This document shows positions 1 to 8,486 of a DNA stretch of 64,000 nt, piece after piece (the stretch's first letter is position 1; every line of letters starts with the position of its first letter). A program made the translations under genes and the position numbers. The notes below the pieces were generated by a model. That model was not told where the DNA came from. It saw only the letters and a list, made by a program, of their open reading frames with translations, and made no database searches. Source of the stretch: Chitinophagales bacterium. Lineage in GTDB: Bacteria > Bacteroidota > Bacteroidia > Chitinophagales > LD1. The stretch covers positions 35,835 to 99,834 of the forward strand of contig JAEUVA010000024.1 of assembly GCA_016787045.1 (NCBI GenBank), written 5' to 3'.

Positions 1-631
1 GGAAAAACACAGGCGTAAACCATATCGCAATTCCTAAAAGCGGAAGAATGATTTGGTTGAGGTCACGATAGCGAACGTTTAGCGCATTCATCCAAAAAGC
101 AACTGCCAAACCACACATTATGTTGAGTGCCACAAACAGCGGAAGTGTTAAAATACCCACCCCCGGAAAATGGAGCACAACCATCATCATTACACCCAAT
201 ATGAGTAAAGATGCCCCCAACTCTACCATAGCCACCAGCACTTTTGATAATGGCAAAATCATTTTTGGGAAATACATTTTACGAATCAGGTTTTGCCGCT
301 GCACAATGGCTGTGGAAGCATTAGAAGCTATATTTTGAAAAAAATTCCATGCCACCATGCCGCTAAAAGCAAATAGAAAGTAAGGGGAGCTGGTTTTTAT
401 ATTCAATAAAAAGTTAAATAATACAGTGAATACTGATAGGATAACCAGCGGACGAAGCACTACCCACGCCAGCCCAAAATAGGTTTGTGCGTATTGGGTT
501 TTTATTTCTTGCCAAGCAAAGACCCATATCAAACTGCGGTACTTTACCATCTCGTTCCAGTACTCGCTTATACTGAGTGGATCGGGAGTAATCACCTTTA
601 CAGGTTTGGGGTTTGTAGAAATGGTTTCCAT
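1..631 (-). CDS. ABC-2 type polysaccharide export permease (partial, C-terminus off the window)
   Basis: Translating the minus strand from the ATG at 631-629 gives 210 open codons running off the left edge. The product starts METISTNPKPVKVITPDPLS, then has the short amphipathic segment and membrane spans of Wzm/TagG-type permeases: a 'VFAWQEIKTQYAQTYFGLAW' stretch at about residues 38-57, then 'FSGMVAWNFFQNI' and 'NALNVRYRDLNQI'. This family forms the membrane channel of ABC exporters that move lipid-linked O-antigen or teichoic-type polymers across the inner membrane. Its ATPase partner would be expected just outside the window. Only 2 nt separate it from the stop codon of the upstream TMTC-like gene, so the two are probably cotranscribed. 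Family assignment is confident; the glycan exported is unknown. Confidence 0.85.
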   Translation of the reverse strand, partial: METISTNPKPVKVITPDPLSISEYWNEMVKYRSLIWVFAWQEIKTQYAQTYFGLAWVVLRPLVILSVFTVLFNFLLNIKTSSPYFLFAFSGMVAWNFFQNIASNASTAIVQRQNLIRKMYFPKMILPLSKVLVAMVELGASLLILGVMMMVVLHFPGVGILTLPLFVALNIMCGLAVAFWMNALNVRYRDLNQIILPLLGIAIWFTPVFF

Positions 632-633
632 GC

Positions 634-3450
634 TTATCGCTTCAATGTTTTTTCAAGTTCCACAATGGTTTGTTTCAACTTAAGGTCATTAGGTAGCAAC
701 AGTTGCGTTTTCCGAAAGTAATATAATGCGCTGTCGTTCTTCTGCTGGCTCAAAAATATTTTGGCCGTATTGATGTACGGCTCAAATGCATAAGGGAAAA
801 GTTGTGTGGCTCTGCGGTTTACGCTTACGGCATTATCATAATCTTTGAGCATAAAATAGCTGAAACTAAGATTGGCATACACCGATTGGTTTTGCGGAAA
901 CTTACTCAGGTATTTTTCATACAGCGGAATAGCCCCTGCAAAATCTTTTTTCTCATACAAAATGGATGCCATGTCTAAACAGGGCACTACAAAATTACTA
1001 TCTAACTCAATCGTTTTTTTGTAGCTGGCAAAAGCTTCATCGGGCTTGCCGAGCATCAGGTAGCACTGCCCCATATCAAACCAAGGGTTTTTGTAGTCGG
1101 GCACAATTTCTGCGCTGCGCTTGAGGTGAATAATTGCTTCTTCTGCATACTTGGTGCGCTTAGGTTGGTCAGTTGCTTTTTTGGCTTCTATCAGCAAAGT
1201 TACCCCCAGCATATCTTGCCCTTTGGCAGAGTTTTCTAAGTGTTTAATGTCATTGCGATATAGCGTCAATTCGTTTTTCCAATCGGTATTGCGGGCAATG
1301 GTCATGCCGGTATAAAGCAAAAGGATAGCAGCCAATATTCCTTTTTGTGTAGCAGAAAAATGATGAACGGATAATTTGCCAGATGCTTCCTGCTTGAATA
1401 CAAAAAAGAAAAGTGCCGTTAATGCAGTAGCAGTTCCCAGTGTGGGAACAAACAAAAAACGGTCGGCCATTACACCGGGTACCACGGTTACTACGTTGGT
1501 GTATGATGCAATACTGATGGTGTAAAACAATAACCCGAAACCGGCTAACTTTTTTTCAGTTGTAATTAACCAGAGGCCAGCAGCCAACAACAAGCCATAA
1601 ACGAGTAATCCCAATACCGCAATTCCATCTGTCCACTGGCGCGGCACAATTTCTTTGTATCCATAATAAAATCGCATAGGGTAGGGCAGTACCGATAACT
1701 TCAAGTACCGCAATAAAACATCGGCTGCAGTGCCTATTTTCTCGCTCATAGGCGATAGCCGGTTTACGGGTGTTTCCATAAACTGCACGGGGCGGTTTAG
1801 GTTTTTTGGTGTGATGTTTACCGGATTTTGCCAATTGATCTTAGCAAGCGCTTCGTTTGTTTTTGGCGCGTTAGATGGAAAAGTAACAGAGTTCCAAGAT
1901 AGTAGTAGTGCTACCCAAACCATGGCTACCGATACATATTCGGCAAACTTAGAATGTATGTTTTTAATCAGAATATAAACTAACGCAGCCACGTAAGGCA
2001 CAAGCAAGTACAAAAGAGTATTACTAATCGGATTTCCGTTGATGACTAACCAAGCTACGTATACAAATCCAATACTCAAAAAACTAATTCCTGCATAAGT
2101 TGTCCATTTATAATTTTTAAATGTCAATGCCGCAAAAAGTAGAACCACCACAATTCCCCAGTAAAAATTACTATGCCAGCCACCTATGGTTAAGATTAAC
2201 AATAGTGAAAAAAGAACAATGTATAATGCGGGTTTTTTTGCTGTGGCAAGTAGCATGGTGCCGGTGGCTAACACATTTACAAAGAGAAAAGCAGTGCTGA
2301 TTTCGCACCACATACCTGCACAAAGTAGTGCAGTTGCATAACCCAAAAATAAAATAGGTTTTGCGTCAGCTTGCACGGCAACAAACAGCGCGCTTAATAT
2401 AAAAATGCCTGCATACAAAAGGGCTGTATTGGCGTAATACATACCAGCAAAAAACACAGCTAAGCTTACGATCAAAAGACCAAAGTAAGTGAAGTAAAAT
2501 GCCGGCTGTGTGTACAATTTTGACCGACTTGCCTCATCATTAGATTGCAACTCAATTTGTGGCTTCATCAAAACATTAATCACCTGTTTTTTCTGTTCGC
2601 TCCAAAAGTTTAGAAGGTATGCCTTTTGTATCAACAAATAGATAAAAGTTACTACACCGTACGTGCCTCCAATAACTATCATGCGGCTGCTGATATTCGG
2701 CAGGTTTAGCACCGGAAACATCACCACGGCCAAAGTTAAATACAGCGCAGTAACCTCGTACCATCTTACGTTTCTGAAAATTAGTAGCGAAGCAGGTATA
2801 AATATGATGAAGGTGGTAGCCGTTTGCTTAGATAGTAACGCAATGAGAAATGATAATGCTGCCACCGGCAACCAGAGCCATCTCTTTGGTTTGTCGGTAT
2901 CTGCAAAAAGCAGTGTAGCTTTCCACGCAAGTAATGAAAAAATAACAGCCAATAACTCATCTCTGTTTTTGATACTGGCTACTACCTCGGTATGTATGGG
3001 GTGAGCTGCAAAAAGCAGTGTGATAATAAAAGGAACCAATGGCGAATATTCTTGCAGTAGTTGACGCAGTACACTCAATAGCAATACGCACAGCAAACCA
3101 TAAAACAGCACATTGAAAAAATGGCTCCCACTTGCTTTTTCACCAAAAAACTGGTGCTCAATGGCAAAGCTGACTAATACAATAGGGCGGTATTCATAAG
3201 CAAAGCCCGCTTTGTCTTTATAGTATGGTTCTTTAAAAATATCGGCAATGGCCGATATGCCTTTAGAAGTAAGCCGATGGTTTTGAGTAACGAGGGTATC
3301 ATCTATGTTGTAGCCGTTGGGCAACGTGTTGAAATACAAAAACATACTAAACAAAAACACGGTTAGCCATTGCCATTTGCCCGTGGCGGCATCTAACCAG
3401 TTCGTTGAAACGGTTTCTTTTTTAGGAGGTGTTCTTTTAGCAGCTGTCAT
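634..3450 (-). CDS. TMTC-like GT-C membrane glycosyltransferase with C-terminal TPR repeats
   Basis: A 938-residue polytopic membrane protein. Residues 29-45 form the first span, followed by an external loop with the acidic pair D50-D51 ('GYNIDDTLV'), the place where GT-C transferases carry a catalytic or metal-binding Asp motif. The stretch 'AAHPIHTEVVASIKNRDELL' near residue 150-170 is the hallmark of the TMTC/DUF1736 family. Many hydrophobic spans follow up to about residue 725, and the last 200 residues are four or five TPR units ('NPWFDMGQCYLMLGKPDEAF'). Eukaryotic TMTC proteins O-mannosylate proteins from a polyprenyl-phosphate sugar donor; a similar extracytoplasmic protein or glycan glycosylation is inferred here. 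It sits 1 nt downstream of the nucleotide-sugar dehydrogenase and 2 nt upstream of the export permease, so it belongs to a surface-glycan operon. Acceptor and sugar are unknown. Confidence 0.8.
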   Translation of the reverse strand: MTAAKRTPPKKETVSTNWLDAATGKWQWLTVFLFSMFLYFNTLPNGYNIDDTLVTQNHRLTSKGISAIADIFKEPYYKDKAGFAYEYRPIVLVSFAIEHQFFGEKASGSHFFNVLFYGLLCVLLLSVLRQLLQEYSPLVPFIITLLFAAHPIHTEVVASIKNRDELLAVIFSLLAWKATLLFADTDKPKRWLWLPVAALSFLIALLSKQTATTFIIFIPASLLIFRNVRWYEVTALYLTLAVVMFPVLNLPNISSRMIVIGGTYGVVTFIYLLIQKAYLLNFWSEQKKQVINVLMKPQIELQSNDEASRSKLYTQPAFYFTYFGLLIVSLAVFFAGMYYANTALLYAGIFILSALFVAVQADAKPILFLGYATALLCAGMWCEISTAFLFVNVLATGTMLLATAKKPALYIVLFSLLLILTIGGWHSNFYWGIVVVLLFAALTFKNYKWTTYAGISFLSIGFVYVAWLVINGNPISNTLLYLLVPYVAALVYILIKNIHSKFAEYVSVAMVWVALLLSWNSVTFPSNAPKTNEALAKINWQNPVNITPKNLNRPVQFMETPVNRLSPMSEKIGTAADVLLRYLKLSVLPYPMRFYYGYKEIVPRQWTDGIAVLGLLVYGLLLAAGLWLITTEKKLAGFGLLFYTISIASYTNVVTVVPGVMADRFLFVPTLGTATALTALFFFVFKQEASGKLSVHHFSATQKGILAAILLLYTGMTIARNTDWKNELTLYRNDIKHLENSAKGQDMLGVTLLIEAKKATDQPKRTKYAEEAIIHLKRSAEIVPDYKNPWFDMGQCYLMLGKPDEAFASYKKTIELDSNFVVPCLDMASILYEKKDFAGAIPLYEKYLSKFPQNQSVYANLSFSYFMLKDYDNAVSVNRRATQLFPYAFEPYINTAKIFLSQQKNDSALYYFRKTQLLLPNDLKLKQTIVELEKTLKR

Positions 3451-3451
3451 T

Positions 3452-4558
3452 TTATTTTACACGGTATTCAAACAGGTTGCCATAAATAGATTGTACTTGC
3501 GCTATCACCTCTGCCCGGTCTGTAATCATTACTTTTCTGTTTTGCTGAGCTAACAGTAGAGCAATTTTTAAACGCTGCGATTCATCGATAAAAACAGTAC
3601 CAGCTTTGTAAGCTACACCGTCTATTTCAATACATTCATCCGGTTTGTGCGCTTTCAAAAGGGTTTGTATTTGAAAATGCAAATGTTGTTCATTCACTTT
3701 ATCTGTTGCTGATGCCAATGGCAGCGGTTGTTGTACGGTATCTGCAAATTTTTGAAGCGCACGGTTATCACGCGGAAAACATGGCCCGCCAAAACCATCA
3801 CCATAATTCAAATACTTGTTTCCAATACGCGAATCGGCACCTACTGCTTGCAACACTTTTGTTACATCTGCTCCGGCTTTTATCGCCAAATCGCCAATAG
3901 AATTTGCAAACGAAATTTTAGTGGTTAAAAAACAATTAGTGGCCAGCTTGGCAATTTCTGCACTTAATCTATCCATCCGGTGAACCGTAGGCGTGCTTTG
4001 GCAAAAACTGAGATGTAGCTCTTCAATTGCATTGCCTACGCTTTCATTTTCTTCTCCAATTAAAATTACATCCGGGTTTTGCTGATTGCGGATAATGCTG
4101 CCTTGTGCAATAAATTCCGGATTGTAACTAACAGTATAATTATGAGGATTCAATTTAGCTGCCAACGTATTGCAATAGCCCGGCATAGTGGTACAGCCAA
4201 TCACCAAATGTTTAGTAGAAGTTGGCTTGGGTAGCGATAAAAGTTGTTCGGCAATTCGCTCTATTTGCTCGTGGTTGTAGCTGCCATCGGGCAGTGCCGG
4301 TGTAGCTACAAAAACAAAAATTAAATCAGTACCCAAAGCAGTTGAAAGATCAGTACTTGCAAAAAAGTTTTTTGCTTCTTGCAAATATTCATTGACCAGT
4401 GGCTCGGGCGAGCGAAAAGCTTTTTGGTTAATACTCAAAACATAATCTTCACTCACATCTACACCGGTAACAAAGTACCCACTACGCTCCGCATTCAGTG
4501 CAAAGCACAAGCCAAGTTTACCAATACCAATTACACCAATTTTCTTTTCAGCATTCAT
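3452..4558 (-). CDS. UDP-glucose/GDP-mannose dehydrogenase family protein
   Basis: 368 residues. An N-terminal Rossmann NAD-binding motif (GIGKLG, residues 11-16), the central 'NPEFIAQGS' segment (E149), a conserved Lys in 'FLTTKISF' (K214), and the catalytic-cysteine motif FGGPCFPRDN (C260) identify the family that oxidises the C6 hydroxyl of an NDP-sugar twice to give a uronic acid. The protein is somewhat shorter than the usual roughly 430 residues, mainly in the C-terminal NDP-binding domain, and the N-terminal 'TPxxxDGS' element is kept (TPALPDGS). The ATG at 4558 has no competing start. It heads the minus-strand glycan operon and would supply an acidic sugar nucleotide for the polymer handled by the two downstream products. 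Substrate (UDP-Glc, UDP-ManNAc or other) cannot be decided from the sequence. Confidence 0.85.
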   Translation of the reverse strand: MNAEKKIGVIGIGKLGLCFALNAERSGYFVTGVDVSEDYVLSINQKAFRSPEPLVNEYLQEAKNFFASTDLSTALGTDLIFVFVATPALPDGSYNHEQIERIAEQLLSLPKPTSTKHLVIGCTTMPGYCNTLAAKLNPHNYTVSYNPEFIAQGSIIRNQQNPDVILIGEENESVGNAIEELHLSFCQSTPTVHRMDRLSAEIAKLATNCFLTTKISFANSIGDLAIKAGADVTKVLQAVGADSRIGNKYLNYGDGFGGPCFPRDNRALQKFADTVQQPLPLASATDKVNEQHLHFQIQTLLKAHKPDECIEIDGVAYKAGTVFIDESQRLKIALLLAQQNRKVMITDRAEVIAQVQSIYGNLFEYRVK

Positions 4559-4649
4559 TGTTCTGAGCCGCTACTTACCAAAAGCCATTGTACTTTGCAA
4601 GTTTAGGATAAAGAACCAAACTGTCATTTTTGTGTTTAATCAATCGCTC

Positions 4650-4657
4650 TACATTCG
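4650..4657 (+). promoter_or_regulatory. Bacteroidota-type -7 element before ctaA
   Basis: TACATTCG fits the TAnnTTTG-like -7 consensus of Bacteroidota with one substitution. A TTTG at 4629-4632 lies 17 nt upstream, in the range expected for the -33 element. Only 9 nt separate the element from the ATG, so the transcript would have almost no leader. Confidence 0.4.
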
Positions 4658-4666
4658 CCTTAAATT

Positions 4667-5734
4667 ATGGTTATGGACAGTACTGCAAGAAAATGGATAG
4701 GAACATGGTTGCTCATTGGTTGTGTGATGGTATTTTTTCAGGTGATGGTAGGCGGAGTAACGCGGCTTACCGAGTCGGGCTTATCCATTACGGAATGGAA
4801 ACCTATTAAAGGCATAGTGCCACCAACCAATGAACAAGAATGGAACGCAGAATTTGAACGTTACAAAACCATAGCACAGTACCAAACAATCAATCAGGGC
4901 ATGTTGCTTAGTGAGTTTAAGTGGATTTATTTTTGGGAATACTTCCATCGGTTTTGGGCGCGGTTTATGGGTTTTGTGTTTGCTATACCCTTTGCTTTTT
5001 TCTTATACAAAAAGTGGTTTACTAAAGACCTGATGCAAAAAACCATTCCGCTTTTTGTGTGGGGTGGTGTAATAGGAGTTTACGGTTGGATAATGGTGCG
5101 TAGCGGCTTGCGCGGTATGTATGTACCTCCCATTCACCTCAGCATTCACCTGCTGTTAGCCATGAGTTTGTTTGGATACTTGGTGTGGCTGACTACGTAT
5201 GTCTGGTTGGGCGTTTCCGCAACTACGGCCATTTCAAAGTATAAAAATTTATTGTGGGTAATGCTTGTTCTTTTGTTTGTACAGGTGTTTTTTGGCGGCA
5301 TTGTTTCGGGCATGAAAGCCGGCTTGGCCGCCAACGACTGGCCGCTCATCAACGGGCAACTCATTCCCGACACATTATGGCAGTTATCGCCCAATAGCAG
5401 CGGGTTTACGCAGTACAATGCACAAGATTTTTGGGGAAGAATTTTTATACAGTTTGTTCATCGTAGCACGGCATATATTATTGTTGGTTTGGTGTTTTTC
5501 TTTTGGTGGAAAAACAGAAATGCGGTAACTTCATCCACCGGCAAATTAGGTATCAATCTTTTACCGCTTACCGTTTGCTTACAAGCTATTATTGGAATAT
5601 TTACTGTGGTAAATTGCGTGGGTCACATACCCGTTTTTTATGGAGTGCTGCATCAGGTAGGAGCCATGTTGCTCATTGCTAATATGGTTTTTGTGCTGTT
5701 TCACATGCAGCAAAAAAGTACATTGGCGGTATGA
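4667..5734 (+). CDS. ctaA: Heme A synthase, COX15/CtaA family
   Basis: 355 residues with eight hydrophobic spans. The N-terminal signature GGVTRLTESGLSITEWKP (residues 29-46) and the four membrane histidines expected to bind heme (H94 in 'EYFHRF', H157 and H161 in 'PPIHLSIH', H265 in 'QFVHRS', H329 in 'GVLHQV') are all present, with the long COX15-type insertion after the first span. The enzyme hydroxylates and oxidises the C8 methyl of heme O to give heme A for aa3-type cytochrome oxidases. The ATG at 4667 is used here; the ATG at 4673 (MDSTARKW) is an equally good alternative. The stop overlaps the start of the next gene by 4 nt (ATGA), so the MFS gene is translationally coupled. Confidence 0.93.
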   Translation: MVMDSTARKWIGTWLLIGCVMVFFQVMVGGVTRLTESGLSITEWKPIKGIVPPTNEQEWNAEFERYKTIAQYQTINQGMLLSEFKWIYFWEYFHRFWARFMGFVFAIPFAFFLYKKWFTKDLMQKTIPLFVWGGVIGVYGWIMVRSGLRGMYVPPIHLSIHLLLAMSLFGYLVWLTTYVWLGVSATTAISKYKNLLWVMLVLLFVQVFFGGIVSGMKAGLAANDWPLINGQLIPDTLWQLSPNSSGFTQYNAQDFWGRIFIQFVHRSTAYIIVGLVFFFWWKNRNAVTSSTGKLGINLLPLTVCLQAIIGIFTVVNCVGHIPVFYGVLHQVGAMLLIANMVFVLFHMQQKSTLAV

Positions 5735-6981
5735 AGGATAAGATTCATGCCATACGCTCTGTTTTTACAGCGGCTGTTATTGTAGCAGCGCTCGGATACT
5801 TTGTAGATATCTATGATTTGTTGCTGTTTAGCGTGATTTGGAAGCCGAGTTTAAAAGACATGGGTGTTCCTGCCGCAGAGTTGATTAGCACCGGTGAAAT
5901 GCTGATCAATACTCAAATGACCGGCTTGCTGCTCGGAGGTATTTTGTGGGGAGTAATGGGCGATAAGCGAGGTAGGTTATCTGTGCTTTTTGGGTCTATT
6001 GTTACATACTCATTAGCCAACATCATGAATGGCTTTGCCAATGAAGTGTGGCACTATGCCTTGCTGCGTTTTATTGCCGGTATTGGTTTAGCCGGTGAAT
6101 TAGGCGCGGGCATTACGCTGGTGGCAGAGTCGCTGCCCAAAGAAAAACGTGGATGGGGTACCATGCTGGTGGCAGCCGTGGGGGTATCGGGTGCAGTGTT
6201 TGCCGGTATGATGTGGCGGGTACTCAGCAACAATGGAGCTGATATTAGCGCCTGGCGCACGTGCTTTTTTATAGGAGGTGCCTTAGGTCTCGCATTATTA
6301 ATTTTGCGCATAGGAGTTTATGAGTCGGGCATGTTTACCCAATTGGTTTCGCAACATGTAGATAGGGGTAATTTCTTTAAACTGTTTAATAATAAAGAAA
6401 GGTTTCTGCGCTACATGCGCTGCATTTTGGTGGGCTTGCCCACTTGGTTTAGTATAGGAGTATTGGTTACGTTTTGTCAGAGTTTTGCCGAGCAATTAGG
6501 CGTAGTAGGTGCTGTAGAGTCTGGCATTGCCATTATGTATGCCTACAGCGGTATTACCATAGGCGATTTTGCAGCCGGCTACCTGAGTCAGGTGTTGAAG
6601 AGCCGCAGAAAAGCATTGTTTACTTTTTTAATGTTTACAGCGCTTGGGTTCTTAATGTACTTTAATGCTCGTGGAGTAAGTGCGCAGTACTTTTACATGA
6701 TTATCGGCTTTATTGGTTTTGGTACCGGTTTTTGGGCGGTGGTGGTCACCAATGCTGCCGAACAGTTTGGCACCAATCTGCGCAACACGGTAGCTACAAC
6801 TGTACCGAACTTTATTCGCGGTTCGCTGCCATTACTTATCTTTTTGTATAAAGGTTTGCAAACCTACTTTTCGCAGTTGCACAGCGCGGCTATTGTTGCG
6901 GTACTCTGCATTATAGTACCTATGGTTGCCGTGTACTACTCTGCCGAAACTTACGGCAAAGAGTTAGAGTATGTAGAATAA
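5731..6981 (+). CDS. MFS transporter, sugar-phosphate/metabolite symporter type
   Basis: 416 residues with about twelve hydrophobic spans. The loop between spans 2 and 3 carries the major-facilitator motif A in the form WGVMGDKRGRLSVLFG (about residues 70-85), and 'GIGLAGELGAGITLVAESLP' in span 4-5 resembles the metabolite:H+ symporter branch. It starts inside the last codon of ctaA (ATGA overlap) and is probably cotranscribed with it, but nothing links it functionally to heme. The gene ends 1 nt before the convergent stop of the small secreted protein. The substrate is unknown. Confidence 0.8.
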   Translation: MKDKIHAIRSVFTAAVIVAALGYFVDIYDLLLFSVIWKPSLKDMGVPAAELISTGEMLINTQMTGLLLGGILWGVMGDKRGRLSVLFGSIVTYSLANIMNGFANEVWHYALLRFIAGIGLAGELGAGITLVAESLPKEKRGWGTMLVAAVGVSGAVFAGMMWRVLSNNGADISAWRTCFFIGGALGLALLILRIGVYESGMFTQLVSQHVDRGNFFKLFNNKERFLRYMRCILVGLPTWFSIGVLVTFCQSFAEQLGVVGAVESGIAIMYAYSGITIGDFAAGYLSQVLKSRRKALFTFLMFTALGFLMYFNARGVSAQYFYMIIGFIGFGTGFWAVVVTNAAEQFGTNLRNTVATTVPNFIRGSLPLLIFLYKGLQTYFSQLHSAAIVAVLCIIVPMVAVYYSAETYGKELEYVE

Positions 6982-6982
6982 T

Positions 6983-7312
6983 TTACTTATGAAAGGTATA
7001 GTCTGTTACCAACGACCCTTGCTCGCCACTGGTACTTTGTGAAATAAGCAGATAGCCCTGCGCGCTGATTTTGTTGAGGGTTTTAACCACCGTGCGCATG
7101 TTTTCGGTTACATTTTTTTCGCTGAAAGGGAGTAACTCCACTTCCTCACTTTTACCATCTTCATACACAATAACAATGCGCGCATTTACATAGCCGCCAC
7201 CCATGCCCACGGCACGATTGCAATCAAACACGCGCATTACGGCATATCCGTTAGGCAGCGCAAAGCCGGTCACAGCGGTCAGCAAAAACAAAACAGTAAG
7301 CACTTTTTTCAT
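6983..7312 (-). CDS. Small secreted protein of unknown function
   Basis: 109 residues from the ATG at 7312 (MKKVLTVLFLLTAVTGFALP), a clear signal peptide. A longer reading to 7345 would put eleven non-hydrophobic residues in front and is not favoured. The mature part has a single Cys (FDCNRAVGMGGG) and a mixed beta-strand pattern ending in DYTFHK. I do not recognise the family. It lies 51 nt downstream of the desaturase on the same strand and may share its transcript. Its stop converges on the MFS gene with a 1-nt gap. Confidence 0.65.
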   Translation of the reverse strand: MKKVLTVLFLLTAVTGFALPNGYAVMRVFDCNRAVGMGGGYVNARIVIVYEDGKSEEVELLPFSEKNVTENMRTVVKTLNKISAQGYLLISQSTSGEQGSLVTDYTFHK

Positions 7313-7363
7313 ACAATACAATTTAAGAGATACACACAATTGCAATTATCCCGCCAACTATTC

Positions 7364-8350
7364 CTAAACAGCGGCAGCATTATTTTTCATCAAATTTACT
7401 TTACCATCTTTTACTCGCTCTACACGGCTAAACAACGAGTAGCGGCTATCAAACAAAAAAGCCAACCATAATTTTACCCAACTGGTGTGGTATTTTATGT
7501 TGTTGTAATATTCGGGAGCCACCTCGCGTATTTTGGGTAAATTATTCCAGGGTACCGATGGAAAATCGTGGTGTTCGTTATGATAACCCACATTGAGTGC
7601 CACAATATTTATTGGGCCGTAGTAACTAAAAGTTTCCTGCTCTCCTTCTGGTGTGTAGTGTTCTTGTATCCAACGCGCACCAACCGGATGTAAACCTATA
7701 GACAGGAAAAATGAAAACACCAGGTAGAGCAAGCCCGCCCATCCGCAGAAATAAATAATCAACGCATCGTAAGTAACGGCAGCTATCAGATTGTACCAGC
7801 TCCATTGGCTCCACATTTTTATGGCCTTTAAACGGGGCGGACGCGTAAGTTGAAACAATGGGAAAAACGCCAGCCAAAATGCTTTGCCAAAAAAATTATT
7901 GCCAATAAACTTGGCTTCCCAGCGGTTGGCCAAATCGGCATCATAATCATAATCGCCTTGGTGTGCATGGTGCTTGAGGTGGTAAACAAAAAAGCCCATA
8001 GAACCCGGAAACAAATTGGGTAGGTCAGCAAAAATAGCCGTCCACCTATTCCAGCTTTTGCTGGTAAAAATCAAATTATGGCTTGCTTCATGTATAATCA
8101 CATACATACAATGGTTGGCAAAAGCCCCGACCAGATAAGCCAAAATCAAAGCTACCCACCAGTAGTGTAGGCCCAACTGCCCCATAGCGTAAGCAATAGA
8201 GGTTTGCAAGGCCAATACAAAAAGCATAATGCCAAAGGTGTAAGGATTTTTGCCCATCAGTTTTTTAATCTCCGGATATTTGCGCATCAGTTCTTTGGTG
8301 CGCTGTGGGTGTGGCTGGTCAATATCCGATTGGTGAAAATTGCTTTGCAT
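7364..8350 (-). CDS. Sphingolipid delta-4 desaturase-like fatty acid desaturase
   Basis: 328 residues from the ATG at 8350. The three histidine boxes of membrane di-iron desaturases are intact: HEASH (87-91), HLKHH (124-128) and HNEHH (257-261). Beyond the boxes the protein resembles eukaryotic DES1/DEGS sphingolipid delta-4 desaturases as I remember them: the N-terminal 'DQPHPQRTKELMRKYPEIKK' stretch, 'GLHPVGARWIQEHY' (219-232), 'ETFSYYGPINI', and 'NVGYHNEHHDFPSVPWNNLP'. Those enzymes introduce the 4,5 double bond of ceramide; a role in modifying bacterial dihydroceramide is inferred. Four hydrophobic segments are visible. An in-frame TTG at 8359 would lie inside the promoter-like element TATTTTTG, so the ATG is preferred. 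No other sphingolipid gene is in the window. Confidence 0.85.
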   Translation of the reverse strand: MQSNFHQSDIDQPHPQRTKELMRKYPEIKKLMGKNPYTFGIMLFVLALQTSIAYAMGQLGLHYWWVALILAYLVGAFANHCMYVIIHEASHNLIFTSKSWNRWTAIFADLPNLFPGSMGFFVYHLKHHAHQGDYDYDADLANRWEAKFIGNNFFGKAFWLAFFPLFQLTRPPRLKAIKMWSQWSWYNLIAAVTYDALIIYFCGWAGLLYLVFSFFLSIGLHPVGARWIQEHYTPEGEQETFSYYGPINIVALNVGYHNEHHDFPSVPWNNLPKIREVAPEYYNNIKYHTSWVKLWLAFLFDSRYSLFSRVERVKDGKVNLMKNNAAAV

Positions 8351-8356
8351 ACGCGG

Positions 8357-8364
8357 CAAAAATA
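8357..8364 (-). promoter_or_regulatory. -7 element (TATTTTTG) of the desaturase gene
   Basis: Read on the minus strand this is a perfect TAnnTTTG match ending 6 nt before the ATG at 8350. A TTG at 8390-8388 lies 23 nt upstream, at the long end of the usual spacing. The predicted start of transcription falls at or just before the start codon. Confidence 0.5.
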
Positions 8365-8471
8365 GCAGGGGAAATGGTTTGCAGTAGCAACTGTTAATTT
8401 GTAGTCAATCACCCATAAATCATTATTGGGCATTGGAGCTAGGTGGTATTCTGCCATCTCAAATACCCCAT

Positions 8472-8479
8472 TATATTCG
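8472..8479 (+). promoter_or_regulatory. -7 element (TATATTCG) before panD
   Basis: Matches TAnnTTTG with one change (T to C at position 7) and ends 7 nt before the panD ATG at 8487. No convincing -33 TTTG is visible at the ideal distance. Confidence 0.35.
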
Positions 8480-8486
8480 CCCCGCT

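Noticed and set aside
120..338. Plus-strand frame opposite the export permease
   Set aside because: Reading the minus strand from 631 gives a continuous ABC-2 permease, so this is a shadow.
8351..8359. TTG-initiated longer start of the desaturase
   Set aside because: The TTG is part of the TATTTTTG promoter-like element, and the downstream ATG fits family length.
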